NCBI GenBank assembly: GCA_019550975.1 | Contig: SDWH01000010.1 | Span: 1 to 64,000, forward strand | Direction of reading: 5' to 3' | DNA: 64,000 bases | From: Bacteroidales bacterium SW299 | GTDB taxonomy: Bacteria > Bacteroidota > Bacteroidia > Bacteroidales > Bacteroidaceae | In this document: positions 17,154 to 26,452 of the stretch, piece by piece | How positions within the stretch are numbered: the stretch's first letter is position 1 | Layout: each line of letters starts with the position of its first letter | Notes under the pieces: model-generated | What the model saw: the letters and a program-made list of their open reading frames with translations, nothing else | Told to the model about the DNA's origin: nothing | Databases searched by the model: none | Position numbers and translations under genes: made by a program

Positions 17154-17226
17154 AGCGGAAAACGAGACTCGAACTCGCGACCCCAACCTTGGCAAGGTTG
17201 TGCTCTACCAACTGAGCTATTTCCGC
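17154..17226 (-). tRNA. tRNA-Gly (GCC)
   Basis: A 73-base cloverleaf with anticodon loop TTGCCAA. It is the first gene of the cluster, 34 bases after the promoter -7 element. Confidence 0.97.
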
Positions 17227-17260
17227 AACTTTTGAGCTATCTGTTTCTCAATTGCGAGTG

Positions 17261-17291
17261 CAAAGGTAGTGTTTTTTCTGAAACCTCCAAA
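17261..17291 (-). promoter_or_regulatory. consensus promoter of the tRNA cluster
   Basis: On the minus strand TTTG (17288-17291), exactly 19 bases, then TACCTTTG (17261-17268). Both elements match the Bacteroides housekeeping consensus perfectly. It is the best promoter in the window. Confidence 0.8.
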
Positions 17292-17345
17292 ACTTATGGG
17301 CTTTTTTTTACCGTTTTTCCCTAAAATATCATTCAAAAGCACGTT

Positions 17346-18509
17346 TCAGCACATTCTGTCGCGGTAATCTTCGTAGCGGAACGTGCGATAAATCTCCAGT
17401 TCCCCTCCAGTATGAAGCAAAGCGACAGACGGATGATGGATGCCGTTGAACATTGTCGTCTTCACCATCGTATAGTGGATCATATCCTCAAACACAATCC
17501 GGTCGCCCACCCGAAGCTCATGATCGAATTTCCAGCTTCCCATATAGTCCCCGCTCAGGCAACTGTTTCCTCCAAGACGGTAAACATGATCCTCCGGAGC
17601 CGCATTCTTCACCGCCTCGGGAGGCAGCGACTCCGCTCCGCGCACACGGGGCTGATAAGGCATCTCCAGACAATCGGGCATGTGACAAGTAAAACTTACA
17701 TCAAGAATGGCTGTGCGGATCCCCCTGCTCTCAACCACGTCAACTACCGACGACACCAACGGCCCGGTTTGCCAGGCAAATGCAGAGCCCGGCTCCAGCA
17801 CAATCATCAGATGGGGATAGCGCGACCTAAGGCCTTGAAGCAAGCGTATCAGATGGTCGACATCATAATCCTTGCGCGTCATCAGATGGCCTCCGCCCAG
17901 ATTCAGCCACTTCAACTGAGGGAACCAACGGCTGAACTTCTCCTCGATATGAGCCAATGTGCGCTCCAGTTCATACGAGCTCGACTCGCAATGGCAATGG
18001 CAATGAAAGCCTTCGATGCCTTCAGGCAAACGTTCGGGAAGCAAATCAGAAGTAACCCCGAAACGCGTTCCGGGAGCACACGGATTGTAAAGTTCTACCT
18101 CCACCTCCGAATACTCCGGATTCACGCGAATGCCGCACGAAACCGGCTTTCCTTTCGCCATCGGATAAAAACGCTCGTACTGAGAAAGCGAATTGAAGGT
18201 GATATGGCTGCAATACTTCAGGAACAAAGGAAAATTCTGCTCCGTATAAGCCGGTGAATAGGCATGCGCCTTGCTCCCGAACTCTTCAAACGCAAGCCGC
18301 GCCTCATATTCCGAGCTGGCTGTCGTGCTATGTATGTACTCGCGGAAAATCGGGAACGACTTCCACATGGCGAATGCCTTAAAAGCCAAAATGATTTCCA
18401 CTCCGGCCGTATCGGCCACATGCTTTATCAGGCTCAGGTTCTTTCTGAGCAGCTCTTCCTCCATCACATAGCAGGGGGAAGGAATCTGGTTCATATCTTT
18501 TATCATCAT
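17346..18509 (-). CDS. nspC: carboxynorspermidine/carboxyspermidine decarboxylase
   Basis: A roughly 387-residue PLP enzyme of the alanine-racemase fold (type III) that removes CO2 from carboxyspermidine or carboxynorspermidine, the last step of the spermidine route used by Bacteroidetes. Marks are the N-terminal IPSPCYVMEEELLRKNL, the PLP lysine in ILAFKAFAMW, the HCHCHCES segment, the NLGGGHLMTRKDY glycine loop and the EPGSAFAW phosphate-binding part. The ATG at 18509 follows an AG-rich stretch; 18506 or 18494 are also possible. It begins 19 bases after the helicase gene, as the last gene of the operon. The partner carboxyspermidine dehydrogenase is not in the window. Confidence 0.92.
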   Translation of the reverse strand: MMIKDMNQIPSPCYVMEEELLRKNLSLIKHVADTAGVEIILAFKAFAMWKSFPIFREYIHSTTASSEYEARLAFEEFGSKAHAYSPAYTEQNFPLFLKYCSHITFNSLSQYERFYPMAKGKPVSCGIRVNPEYSEVEVELYNPCAPGTRFGVTSDLLPERLPEGIEGFHCHCHCESSSYELERTLAHIEEKFSRWFPQLKWLNLGGGHLMTRKDYDVDHLIRLLQGLRSRYPHLMIVLEPGSAFAWQTGPLVSSVVDVVESRGIRTAILDVSFTCHMPDCLEMPYQPRVRGAESLPPEAVKNAAPEDHVYRLGGNSCLSGDYMGSWKFDHELRVGDRIVFEDMIHYTMVKTTMFNGIHHPSVALLHTGGELEIYRTFRYEDYRDRMC

Positions 18510-18528
18510 CTTTCTTTTCTTTATTCCG

Positions 18529-20886
18529 TTATTCACACACTTTGAAGCGGGCAAACTTCAGCAGCAGCTGCTTGACTCCGGCATTTTCAAAACGTACGGT
18601 AGCCTTGCGGTTGTCGCCTGCGCCTTCTACCTTCTCTACCACTCCCCGTCCGAACCGCTCGTGCTCGATGTGCTTTCCCTCCAGTGAATCTCCGGACATT
18701 TGCCCGACACTTGAAGATGCCGGCACGGACGAGGAATCGATTTTCCGCAACTTGCGGGGAGCAACAAAACGATGCGGCTCCTGCGGCATCTCGCCTCCGT
18801 CAAACATCGAAGGCCCGCCCGTGTCATACGATCTGACTTCCGGACGGCGGAAGCCCCCGGCTATTTCTTTTCTGAATCGCCCTGCACCAATCTCTACCTG
18901 ACGAGCAAGCTGCTCTCCAGCGGGTAAACAAAGAAACTTCGTGTCTATATCGCGCAAGAAGCGGCTGGGATTGCCGAACTCCATCTTCCCATAGCGGAAA
19001 CGGCTTTTTGCATACGAGAGATAACAGTGCGATTCGGCCCGCGTTATAGCCACGTAGAACAGACGCCTTTCTTCCTCGAGCGACCGGGGATTGTCGGCCG
19101 AAATTCCGGGAAAAAGACCTTCTTCCATCCCTACGACAAACACATTGGGAAACTCAAGACCTTTGGCCGAATGAATGGTCATCAGTGTCACTTTCGATAC
19201 ATTATCATCCTTTTCGCCGTCCTGGTCGGTGAGCAACGACACCTCCGACAGATAATCGGCAAGCAGAATATGGCTATCTCCCTCTTCTTCCCTGTCGGAA
19301 CAGAAATCGTGGATTCCGCTAATAAGCTCTTCAATATTTTCCTGACGGCTCAGATTCTCGGGAGTACGGTCCTGATAAATGTCATTGATGATACCCGAAC
19401 GGCGCACGATGTCCTGCCCCAAAGTATAGGCATCCTTCTCCGGAGCACCGCTGACAAATCCGGCTATCAGGTCACGGAAAGCCTGAAGTTTGGCAGCCGT
19501 CCCCTTATTCAAAGACAACCCGTAAGCCAAAGGCTCGTTCAGCACTTCCCAAAGGCTGACATGCTGCTTCGTGGCCGCATCAACCAGCTTGTTCAAGGTC
19601 GTATCTCCTATTCCTCTCGCCGGGTAATTGATCACCCGCTTGAATGCCTCCTCATCGTTCGGATTGACAGCCAGGCGGAAATAAGCGATCACATCCTTGA
19701 TCTCTTTCCGCTGATAGAACGAAAGTCCCCCATACACCTGATAAGGAATCCCTTTCCTGCGCAATGCCTCTTCAAAGATACGGCTCTGCGCATTCGTGCG
19801 GTACAGCACCGCACAGTCATGATAAGCATATCCGCCGCGCCGATGAAGCTCAACAATCTTGTTGGCCACGATTTCACCCTCCTCCACATCGCTGTAGGCG
19901 CATGAAACAGGAATCGGCTCTCCTTTGTCGTTCTCGGAGAACACATTCTTCTGAATCTGCTGGCGGTTCTTTTCTATCAGGCTGTTCGCCGCCTTCACGA
20001 TGGTCTGCGTAGACCGGTAGTTCTGCTCCAGCTTGAACAGGAGGGCATCCTTGTACTGACGAGTAAAATTCAAGATGTTGTCGATGTTCGCTCCGCGGAA
20101 AGAGTAAATGCTCTGTGCATCATCTCCCACCACACAGATGCGCCGATGTTCCTGCGTAAGCTGCAGCACGATGCAGTGCTGGGCATAGTTCGTGTCCTGA
20201 TATTCATCAACCAGCACATAACGGAACTTGGCAGCATATCCTTTGCAGACATCCGGATGTTCCCTGAAAAGACGGTAGGTATAAACCAGCAGATCGTCAA
20301 AGTCCATCGCATTGCCCTGACGGCACCGCTCGCAATAGCGGAGGTAAATATCACCTGCAAGAGGGATTTTGGCCGCCTTGTCGGCTTCCCTCATCTCCGC
20401 GCTCGCCGCATAAGCCTGAGGAGATACCAGATGGTTTTTCGCATTGCTGATGCGGCTCTGTATCATTCCGGGCTTATACACCTTGTCGTCAAGCTGAAGT
20501 TCCTTGACGATTGCCTTGATCAGACTTTTCGAGTCTGCCGAATCGTAAATGGTAAAACTGGAAGTGAAACCGATCTTTTCCGCCTCCATCCGGAGTATGC
20601 GCGAAAAGATGGAATGGAACGTACCCATCCACAGATAACGGGCTCTGTCGATGCCCATCTGGCGCGCAATGCGCTCCTTCATTTCCCTTGCCGCCTTGTT
20701 TGTAAAAGTCAAGGCAAGAACAGACCACGGCTCATAACCGTGGTCCAACAAATAAGCAATCTTGTAAGTCAGTACGCGCGTCTTTCCCGATCCGGCCCCG
20801 GCTATCACCAGCATGGGTCCGTCGTTATAAAGGACAGCCTTGCGCTGACTTTCGTTCAGTTCGTCCAGATAACTGCTCTCTGCCAT
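18529..20886 (-). CDS. UvrD/PcrA-type ATP-dependent 3'-5' DNA helicase
   Basis: A 785-residue superfamily 1A helicase for excision repair and replication-fork upkeep. Motif Q and Walker A are at the N terminus (LNESQRKAVLYNDGP, GAGSGKT with Lys35). Motif II is VLVDEYQDTN, motif III VGDDAQSIYSFRGA, motif IV QNYRSTQ, motif V LMTIHSAKGLEF and motif VI ITRAE. The C-terminal 45 residues (ERFGRGVVEKVEG...) form the Tudor-like tail of PcrA that contacts RNA polymerase. Length is slightly above E. coli UvrD. Two bases separate it from the PFL gene stop, so the genes are coupled. Confidence 0.94.
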   Translation of the reverse strand: MAESSYLDELNESQRKAVLYNDGPMLVIAGAGSGKTRVLTYKIAYLLDHGYEPWSVLALTFTNKAAREMKERIARQMGIDRARYLWMGTFHSIFSRILRMEAEKIGFTSSFTIYDSADSKSLIKAIVKELQLDDKVYKPGMIQSRISNAKNHLVSPQAYAASAEMREADKAAKIPLAGDIYLRYCERCRQGNAMDFDDLLVYTYRLFREHPDVCKGYAAKFRYVLVDEYQDTNYAQHCIVLQLTQEHRRICVVGDDAQSIYSFRGANIDNILNFTRQYKDALLFKLEQNYRSTQTIVKAANSLIEKNRQQIQKNVFSENDKGEPIPVSCAYSDVEEGEIVANKIVELHRRGGYAYHDCAVLYRTNAQSRIFEEALRRKGIPYQVYGGLSFYQRKEIKDVIAYFRLAVNPNDEEAFKRVINYPARGIGDTTLNKLVDAATKQHVSLWEVLNEPLAYGLSLNKGTAAKLQAFRDLIAGFVSGAPEKDAYTLGQDIVRRSGIINDIYQDRTPENLSRQENIEELISGIHDFCSDREEEGDSHILLADYLSEVSLLTDQDGEKDDNVSKVTLMTIHSAKGLEFPNVFVVGMEEGLFPGISADNPRSLEEERRLFYVAITRAESHCYLSYAKSRFRYGKMEFGNPSRFLRDIDTKFLCLPAGEQLARQVEIGAGRFRKEIAGGFRRPEVRSYDTGGPSMFDGGEMPQEPHRFVAPRKLRKIDSSSVPASSSVGQMSGDSLEGKHIEHERFGRGVVEKVEGAGDNRKATVRFENAGVKQLLLKFARFKVCE

Positions 20887-20888
20887 AC

Positions 20889-22253
20889 TCAATTCTTAAA
20901 GCTATGAATCGGGGCGGGAATGCGGCCTCCACGGTTCACAAAAGCCTCGCAACTGAAGCGGTTGACCGGCATCACGGGCGCATATCCCAACAGTCCTCCG
21001 AACTCCACTCTCTCTCCCACGTTCTTGCCGACAACGGGAATGATGCGTACAGCCGTAGTCTTCTGGTTCACCATTCCGATAGCGGCCTCATCTGCAATAA
21101 TGCCCGAAATGGTCGCAGCCGAAGTATCGCCGGGAACAGCAATCATATCCAGACCGACCGAGCAGACGCAGGTCATCGCCTCAAGCTTCTCAATGCCAAG
21201 GGCACCCGCTTCAACCGCGTCAATCATTCCCTGGTCTTCACTCACAGGAATGAACGCTCCGCTCAGCCCTCCTACATACGATGAAGCCATCACGCCTCCC
21301 TTCTTCACCTGATCGTTCAGCAAAGCCAACGCCGCCGTAGTTCCCGGAGCTCCCGGATATTCAAGTCCGATTTCTTGAAGAACCTCAGCCACGCTGTCGC
21401 CCACAGCCGGTGTAGGAGCCAGCGAAAGATCAATAATTCCGAACGGAACGCCCAAGCGGCAGGAAGCCTCCTGAGCCACCAGCTGTCCCACACGGGTAAT
21501 CTTGAACGCGGTGCGCTTGATGGTTTCGCACAGCACCTCAAAGCTGGCGCCACGGATTTGCTCGAGCGCATACTTCACAACGCCCGGACCGCTGACGCCT
21601 ACGTTGATAATCGCATCCGCTTCCGAAACGCCGTGGAACGCGCCGGCCATAAAGGGGTTGTCGTCGGGAGCATTGCACAGGACAACCAGCTTGGCGCACC
21701 CGAGCGAGTCACGCTCTTTCGTCATTTCGGCCGTTTCCTTCACGATTTCTCCCATCAGCTTCACGGCATCCATGTTGATTCCGGTCTTTGTAGAACCTAC
21801 ATTGACCGAACTGCAAATACGCTCCGTACACGCCAAAGCCTTCGGAATCGAACGGATAAGCAGTTCGTCACTGCGAGTCATCCCTTTGGAAACAATGGCC
21901 GAATAGCCTCCGATAAAGTTCACGCCTAACTCTTCCGCCACCTTATCCAAGGTCAGCGCAATCTTCACATAGTCATCGGGAGTGTTGCATGCCGCTCCTC
22001 CCACCAAAGCTATCGGCGTAACAGAAATGCGCTTGTTGACGATAGGTATTCCGTATTCTTTCGAGATTTCCTCGCCCGTCTTCACCAGGTTGCGGGCAAG
22101 CCTCGTCATTTTGTCATAGATTTTCCGGCAGAGCACATCCAGATCGCTGTCCGCACAGTCCAGCAGACTGATTCCCATCGTGATGGTGCGCACATCCAGA
22201 TTCTCCTGGTCAATCATTTTATTGGTTTCGATAACCTCCGATATATTGATCAT
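20889..22253 (-). CDS. PFL family protein (DUF711/UPF0210)
   Basis: A 454-residue cytoplasmic protein of the DUF711 family, often named PFL family because its barrel resembles pyruvate formate-lyase-like enzymes; the reaction is unknown. Family marks are the N-terminal [28 protein letters not shown], the [11 protein letters not shown] segment, [14 protein letters not shown] and the C-terminal [12 protein letters not shown]. The length is normal. It follows the ACT gene by 35 bases. The ACT/PFL pair is a conserved two-gene unit in many bacteria, which suggests that the ACT protein senses a ligand for it. Confidence 0.9.
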   Translation of the reverse strand: MINISEVIETNKMIDQENLDVRTITMGISLLDCADSDLDVLCRKIYDKMTRLARNLVKTGEEISKEYGIPIVNKRISVTPIALVGGAACNTPDDYVKIALTLDKVAEELGVNFIGGYSAIVSKGMTRSDELLIRSIPKALACTERICSSVNVGSTKTGINMDAVKLMGEIVKETAEMTKERDSLGCAKLVVLCNAPDDNPFMAGAFHGVSEADAIINVGVSGPGVVKYALEQIRGASFEVLCETIKRTAFKITRVGQLVAQEASCRLGVPFGIIDLSLAPTPAVGDSVAEVLQEIGLEYPGAPGTTAALALLNDQVKKGGVMASSYVGGLSGAFIPVSEDQGMIDAVEAGALGIEKLEAMTCVCSVGLDMIAVPGDTSAATISGIIADEAAIGMVNQKTTAVRIIPVVGKNVGERVEFGGLLGYAPVMPVNRFSCEAFVNRGGRIPAPIHSFKN

Positions 22254-22288
22254 AAAAACTGCATTACATTAAGGTACGACAACAGCTG

Positions 22289-22561
22289 TCAGATGCGGTG
22301 CATCTTGTCGAATATTTCTTCTCTCTGGCACTTGATCTGCACGCCCATCTGCCGCCCTACTTCATCCAGTTCATTGACAGCCTGCTCGAAGGGCTTCTCC
22401 ATTTTCTCCATATCCACAATCATCATCATGTTGAAGTATCCCTGCACGATGGTCTGCGTGATATCAAGGATATTCACATTGTTGTCTGCCAGCCAGGTGC
22501 AAACCTTGGCTATGATACCTACAGTATCTTTTCCAACTACTGTAATAATCGTCCTGTCCAT
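22289..22561 (-). CDS. single ACT-domain protein (UPF0237)
   Basis: A 90-residue protein that is one ACT domain, the small ligand-binding fold that usually senses amino acids. It starts MDRTIITVVGKDTVGIIAKV, the typical first strand and helix with the conserved Gly before the ligand site, and ends with a helix after IVDMEKME. This resembles the GcvR-like UPF0237 proteins. The ATG at 22561 is supported by a TACCTTTG element 30 bases upstream. It heads the operon ACT-PFL-helicase-nspC. Confidence 0.9.
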   Translation of the reverse strand: MDRTIITVVGKDTVGIIAKVCTWLADNNVNILDITQTIVQGYFNMMMIVDMEKMEKPFEQAVNELDEVGRQMGVQIKCQREEIFDKMHRI

Positions 22562-22590
22562 GTTTTTTCTGTAAAATATAATTGACAGGG

Positions 22591-22598
22591 CAAAGGTA
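22591..22598 (-). promoter_or_regulatory. -7 element of the ACT-PFL-helicase-nspC operon
   Basis: TACCTTTG on the minus strand, a perfect TAnnTTTG, 30 bases before the ACT start. The -33 element is poorly defined. Confidence 0.45.
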
Positions 22599-22704
22599 AA
22601 CAAATCTTGGCAAAAGTCTGATGTGGGAAGAAGATAAATTCTTGCTCCGCACTCCTGCTCCATCGTGCAAACAGCCGTTTACAACATCACGTAAAGAGGA
22701 CCTC

Positions 22705-24039
22705 TCACTCGTACGTAAAGATATATTCATCCTCATAAACATAAGACTCGAAACCATCAAAGGCACCACGAGCAGTTACCCGTGACAGGTAGTTTTCAGC
22801 CGTGAAACTGTATTCAAACGGTTCCCAATAAGCCCCGTCAGTGGTTTCTTTGGTCGGATCGGATGCCTTGGAAGCTGGTTCTTCTACTTCATATCCCCAA
22901 TTCGCATAATCTTCCTTAACCAAATTCCTGCTGTTCTGTCCCAGCATGCGGAGAGCAAAGAGCATGTTTATAATGTCTACATATTGCCCATCATGATGGA
23001 TGCCGAACAGGGAACGGGAACTCATCACGTTGAAGTCCAAGTCAGGCGTTTCATTCAAATAAGAAGTATATTCCCAGTCCATAAAGTCCTCGTAGATGAT
23101 TCCATAGGTATCAGTTCCGGTATTTATCAGGTTTCCGTCTTTCCAGTCCATTATGAGGCGGGCGTAAGTAAACGCCCGAGTGGAAGCCGTTGTCCCCGGA
23201 TTCAAAACAGCAATATCCTCGCCATTCTCCAACTCGTATGTATTGTTTTCCACAACTTTCTGCAGGTAGCGGTTGTCATCGTAATCGAAACGCCAGGCTG
23301 TTGTAGTGGGATATACGGTTTCTTCGTACATCAGACCCACATCGCCCGCCTCATTCAATTGAAGTATATAAGTGTAAGGAGAACTATGGTCCTTGGTCTG
23401 CACGAGGCGTACGGTCTTCGGGTCTTCGTAGGTGAAAGTGTACACATCGTCCGAATAATAATATTGACTATCACCGATATACGAGATATCGTGCATCTCC
23501 GTCAAACGGCCTTCGTTGTCGTATTCGAAAGTGATGATGCACATGTCATAAGAGTCGGGATGAGCACATTCCACGCTGGTATGTTCCAAGCGCACCAGAC
23601 GTTTGCCTTGCGAAGAAAGTGTTCCACCGTCTTCGGTCGTTCCTTTCTGTTCCACCGTAATGGTGACAACATCGTCCCCGCACACAATTTCAATCTTCGC
23701 CTTGCGGTCTTGCCCGGTCGTGTTCTTCTTCAATGTCAGAGTCAGGGTGTATTCACCCGGGCCACCGCTGTAGGCACTCAACGACAGCCAGTCCACCGAA
23801 CTGCCTCCCTCGGCCCGGGAAGTGACGGGAATGACGGAAGCCGTCCAATCCGCCGCGGCGGTGAAGTGTATGCCGCCGGAGTTATCCGTTGTTTCATCGG
23901 CATAAATGGTTTGAGATGTCTGCGTTCCGTTTGTCAGCATGATGCTGCCATTGCCTTCTTCATCATCACTGCAAGCGGCCAATCCAAACAGCAGGAACAA
24001 GGCCCACAATGTTGTTTTCCTGTTAATCTTCATAATCAT
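22705..24039 (-). CDS. BACON-domain lipoprotein, DUF4595-like
   Basis: A 444-residue predicted lipoprotein (lipobox LAAC, Cys at about 23, followed by SDDEE). Residues 50-135 look like a BACON domain: FTAAADWTASVIPVTS..., VDWLSLS and a closing ITVEQKG strand. BACON domains bind carbohydrate or mucin in some Bacteroides proteins. The rest (about 145-444) contains strands of the form FEYDNEGRLTEM and FDYDDNRYLQKV, like the YD-type repeats of DUF4595 proteins, which have no known activity. An ATG at 24033 is an equally good start. It may be cotranscribed with the membrane protein upstream (gap 104 bases). Confidence 0.75.
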   Translation of the reverse strand: MIMKINRKTTLWALFLLFGLAACSDDEEGNGSIMLTNGTQTSQTIYADETTDNSGGIHFTAAADWTASVIPVTSRAEGGSSVDWLSLSAYSGGPGEYTLTLTLKKNTTGQDRKAKIEIVCGDDVVTITVEQKGTTEDGGTLSSQGKRLVRLEHTSVECAHPDSYDMCIITFEYDNEGRLTEMHDISYIGDSQYYYSDDVYTFTYEDPKTVRLVQTKDHSSPYTYILQLNEAGDVGLMYEETVYPTTTAWRFDYDDNRYLQKVVENNTYELENGEDIAVLNPGTTASTRAFTYARLIMDWKDGNLINTGTDTYGIIYEDFMDWEYTSYLNETPDLDFNVMSSRSLFGIHHDGQYVDIINMLFALRMLGQNSRNLVKEDYANWGYEVEEPASKASDPTKETTDGAYWEPFEYSFTAENYLSRVTARGAFDGFESYVYEDEYIFTYE

Positions 24040-24143
24040 GTATGTTTTAGGGTTTCAGTCATCATTAGTTTATAAGTTTCACATTAGAGGTTACGCTTTC
24101 AGTGACAGCATACCTCACAAGACCGCACATGCTACTAACACGA

Positions 24144-25262
24144 TCAAACGTTGCGGTGATACTTGCGGCAACATTGAACCAACGGATCATGTACTTCCCT
24201 ACCTTCGTAACAATGGCCCGAACCATCATAACGGGCGCACGAAGCACAGCAGTTGTAGAGTGGAGCATCTGACTTGCTTCTGCTTCCACCATTTCCCGCA
24301 ATATCGGCCATTACTGCCGGCACGATAATTATTATCAAATAAACAATCAGAATAATCGAAGCAAGCATAATTGCTACCCCCAAGAACATCCAAAGGAAAT
24401 AGGCCGCGAATATCAGCAGGAAGAAACCTCTCCAGCCTACATTCCGCAAAAGTCCGGAGAGAGTGGAAGCAACGGAGTTCATGTACCATATCCAGACAAA
24501 GAACACCATGGCCAAACATCCGATAATGCCCAACACCATGTTGGCTATGGAGTAGAAAGTATTGCCAAGGACGGTAGCCGACACGAACCAGTACCTGTCC
24601 ACATTATAACCGCACACAAATTTCAGTGTATATAATATAATGAAGTAGGCCAAGCCTGCATACACTATCCACGAAACATGCTTCATAACCCTCCGGGTAT
24701 GTTCTTCTGTATCGAATCCCCAGCGGAATATGGCGAACAGGGGAAAATAGAGGGAGAAATATACCAGAAAGCCCAGCAGCTTTATCCACCCGGAAGGAGG
24801 CAGGTTCTTTGCGCCGACGGTAAGGAAGGTATTCTCTCCTTGCCTGCCCTCGAACATGGCACCTTCTTTCGAGATAACGTACTGCTCCTCCACATACAGC
24901 GGTTCTCCATCGTCGCCTATGTCTACCTTGGCCCATCCGTCCGAGGGCTTGTCTACTTTCAGCTTGCCGGTATCCAGCCAGCGTTCTCCTTCCTTCTTTT
25001 CAGGCACCAGCGAAGGGTCCGCTCCATCTTCGGGATACATCACCATCTGCTCCGTTCCTCCTGGCTTGTCATAGAAACCCATGCCCATCTCCCAATTCAG
25101 AGAGTATCTGACAGTCTTCAGCAGAGGCTCGTAGTTTTCCATGCCTGACACAGCAAACATAGCCCAACCGCATACCAGCGAAACGACCAACAGCAACAAG
25201 GCTCCTATGGCTCCCGGCAAATCCAGTTTCCTTCTTTTCCACTTTCTCATACGTACATTCAT
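24144..25262 (-). CDS. multi-pass membrane protein with SH3-like insert and Cys-rich tail, unknown
   Basis: A 372-residue protein that I do not recognise. An N-terminal basic stretch precedes TM1 (about 16-40). Residues 45-150 are outside the membrane and include WAKVDIGDDGEPLYVEEQYV, the style of a bacterial SH3-like domain. Four further hydrophobic segments follow (about 160-180, 195-215, 230-260, 275-320), the last very rich in Ile and Val. The C-terminal 45 residues are Cys-rich (CCASCARYDGSGHC and QCCRKYH), a pattern that could bind metal. No paralogue or enzyme motif is visible. Confidence 0.75.
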   Translation of the reverse strand: MNVRMRKWKRRKLDLPGAIGALLLLVVSLVCGWAMFAVSGMENYEPLLKTVRYSLNWEMGMGFYDKPGGTEQMVMYPEDGADPSLVPEKKEGERWLDTGKLKVDKPSDGWAKVDIGDDGEPLYVEEQYVISKEGAMFEGRQGENTFLTVGAKNLPPSGWIKLLGFLVYFSLYFPLFAIFRWGFDTEEHTRRVMKHVSWIVYAGLAYFIILYTLKFVCGYNVDRYWFVSATVLGNTFYSIANMVLGIIGCLAMVFFVWIWYMNSVASTLSGLLRNVGWRGFFLLIFAAYFLWMFLGVAIMLASIILIVYLIIIIVPAVMADIAGNGGSRSKSDAPLYNCCASCARYDGSGHCYEGREVHDPLVQCCRKYHRNV

Positions 25263-25551
25263 TTACAGGATACATTATCCATTTTCCATACAACAAAGAA
25301 AGCGGTTTTAGAAATACAGGAAATCACAGGAAACAGTGATTTTAGCCGTCGGAACACATTTTTTTCAGCGAAAATCAGCACATTGTTCAAGCCAATGCCT
25401 CAGAGCCTGCATCTCATCCAGCCGGACACTTACAGGCTGTTCCCGCTGATTTCCCAGCTCAGTTCCTTTTCTGATAAATGACGATTTTGCCGTTCAGTTC
25501 ATAACTTAAATTTAAAGGCCAAACAAGTTTTGTTCCATGCAAGGGCTGTTC
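25263..25551. other. intergenic stretch between the membrane protein and mazG
   Basis: No gene, repeat or clear promoter was found in these 289 bases. They should contain the promoter of the minus-strand membrane protein gene. Confidence 0.4.
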
Positions 25552-26346
25552 CTACAGCCCTTTGCCTTTCGCCTCGTTCCAGATGGCATCCATTTCTTCG
25601 AGCGACATGTCTGCCAGGTTCTTTCCCTCTTTTATCGTATGTTCCTCCAGATAATTGAAGCGGCGGATGAATTTCTGGTTGGTGCGTTCCAGCGCATTGT
25701 CGGGATTTATCTTATAGAGGCGGGCTGCATTGACCAGGCTGAACATCACATCCCCGAATTCAGCTTCGGCCTTGTCTTTGTCCATCTGCCCCACTTCCGA
25801 CTCAAACTCTCCGATTTCCTCCTTCACCTTTGTCCATACCTGCTCGCGCTCTTCCCAGTCGAAGCCCACGTTGCGGGCCTTGTCCTGGATGCGGTAGGCC
25901 TTGATGAGCGACGGAAGCGCTTCGGGCACCCCGCTCAGCACAGACTTGTTTCCGTCTTTTTCCTTCAGTTTGATCTGCTCCCAGTTCTCCGAAACCTTTT
26001 CGGCCGTATCCGCCTGCACTTCACCGAACACATGCGGGTGGCGGAAGATCAGCTTGTCGCAGAGCTTGTCGCAAACGTCCTTGATGTCAAAGTCGCCGGA
26101 CTCGCTCCCGATCTTGGCATAAAATATCACGTGGAGGAGCACGTCGCCCAATTCCTTGCAGATGTTTTTCTTGTCATCCTTCATCAGCGCGTCGCAAAGT
26201 TCATACACCTCCTCAATCGTATTCGGACGCAGGCTTTCGTTCGTCTGCTTCCGGTCCCACGGACATTTCACTCTCAGTTCGTCAAGCACGTCCAGCAGAC
26301 GGCCGAACGCCTCCATCTTTTCTTCTCTTGTATGCATATCCATCAT
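25552..26346 (-). CDS. mazG: nucleoside triphosphate pyrophosphohydrolase MazG
   Basis: A 264-residue all-alpha NTP pyrophosphatase that hydrolyses (d)NTPs, including damaged ones, to monophosphates. It has two MazG modules. The first holds CPWDRKQTNESLRPNTIEEVYEL and the metal-binding ELGDVLLHVIFYAK (about 66-79), the second EEIGEFESEV and EFGDVMFSLVNAAR (about 171-215). Length and duplicated layout match E. coli MazG. It is divergent from the patatin gene, with a TAGCTTTG -7 element close to its start. Confidence 0.94.
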   Translation of the reverse strand: MMDMHTREEKMEAFGRLLDVLDELRVKCPWDRKQTNESLRPNTIEEVYELCDALMKDDKKNICKELGDVLLHVIFYAKIGSESGDFDIKDVCDKLCDKLIFRHPHVFGEVQADTAEKVSENWEQIKLKEKDGNKSVLSGVPEALPSLIKAYRIQDKARNVGFDWEEREQVWTKVKEEIGEFESEVGQMDKDKAEAEFGDVMFSLVNAARLYKINPDNALERTNQKFIRRFNYLEEHTIKEGKNLADMSLEEMDAIWNEAKGKGL

Positions 26347-26364
26347 TCAATCAATTTAACAGTG

Positions 26365-26372
26365 CAAAGCTA
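26365..26372 (-). promoter_or_regulatory. -7 element of mazG
   Basis: TAGCTTTG on the minus strand fits TAnnTTTG and lies 18 bases before the ATG at 26346. No TTTG at the right distance was seen. Confidence 0.4.
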
Positions 26373-26392
26373 CGGAGTTTCCGACAAAAATC

Positions 26393-26424
26393 GTTGCCCG
26401 TAAACGTAAAAATAAATAACTTTA
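26393..26424 (+). promoter_or_regulatory. promoter of the patatin-like gene
   Basis: GTTG (26393-26396), 20 bases, then TAACTTTA (26417-26424); each element has one mismatch to the consensus. The ATG at 26453 is 28 bases downstream. Confidence 0.4.
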
Positions 26425-26452
26425 GCCACAAAAGAAACAAACTTCGCCAAAT

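Larger units (their letters stand above)
16726..17226 (-). repeat. tandem duplication of a Gly-Leu tRNA unit
   Basis: Segments 16726-16922 and 17030-17226 are both 197 bases long and hold the same tRNA-Leu(CAG), a 43-base spacer and tRNA-Gly. The tRNA sequences are identical and the spacers differ at only three bases. The Leu-GAG gene lies between the copies. Confidence 0.9.

Noticed and set aside
16459-17211. Small proteins in the tRNA region
   Set aside because: The frames repeat the same peptide because they translate the repeated tRNA genes.
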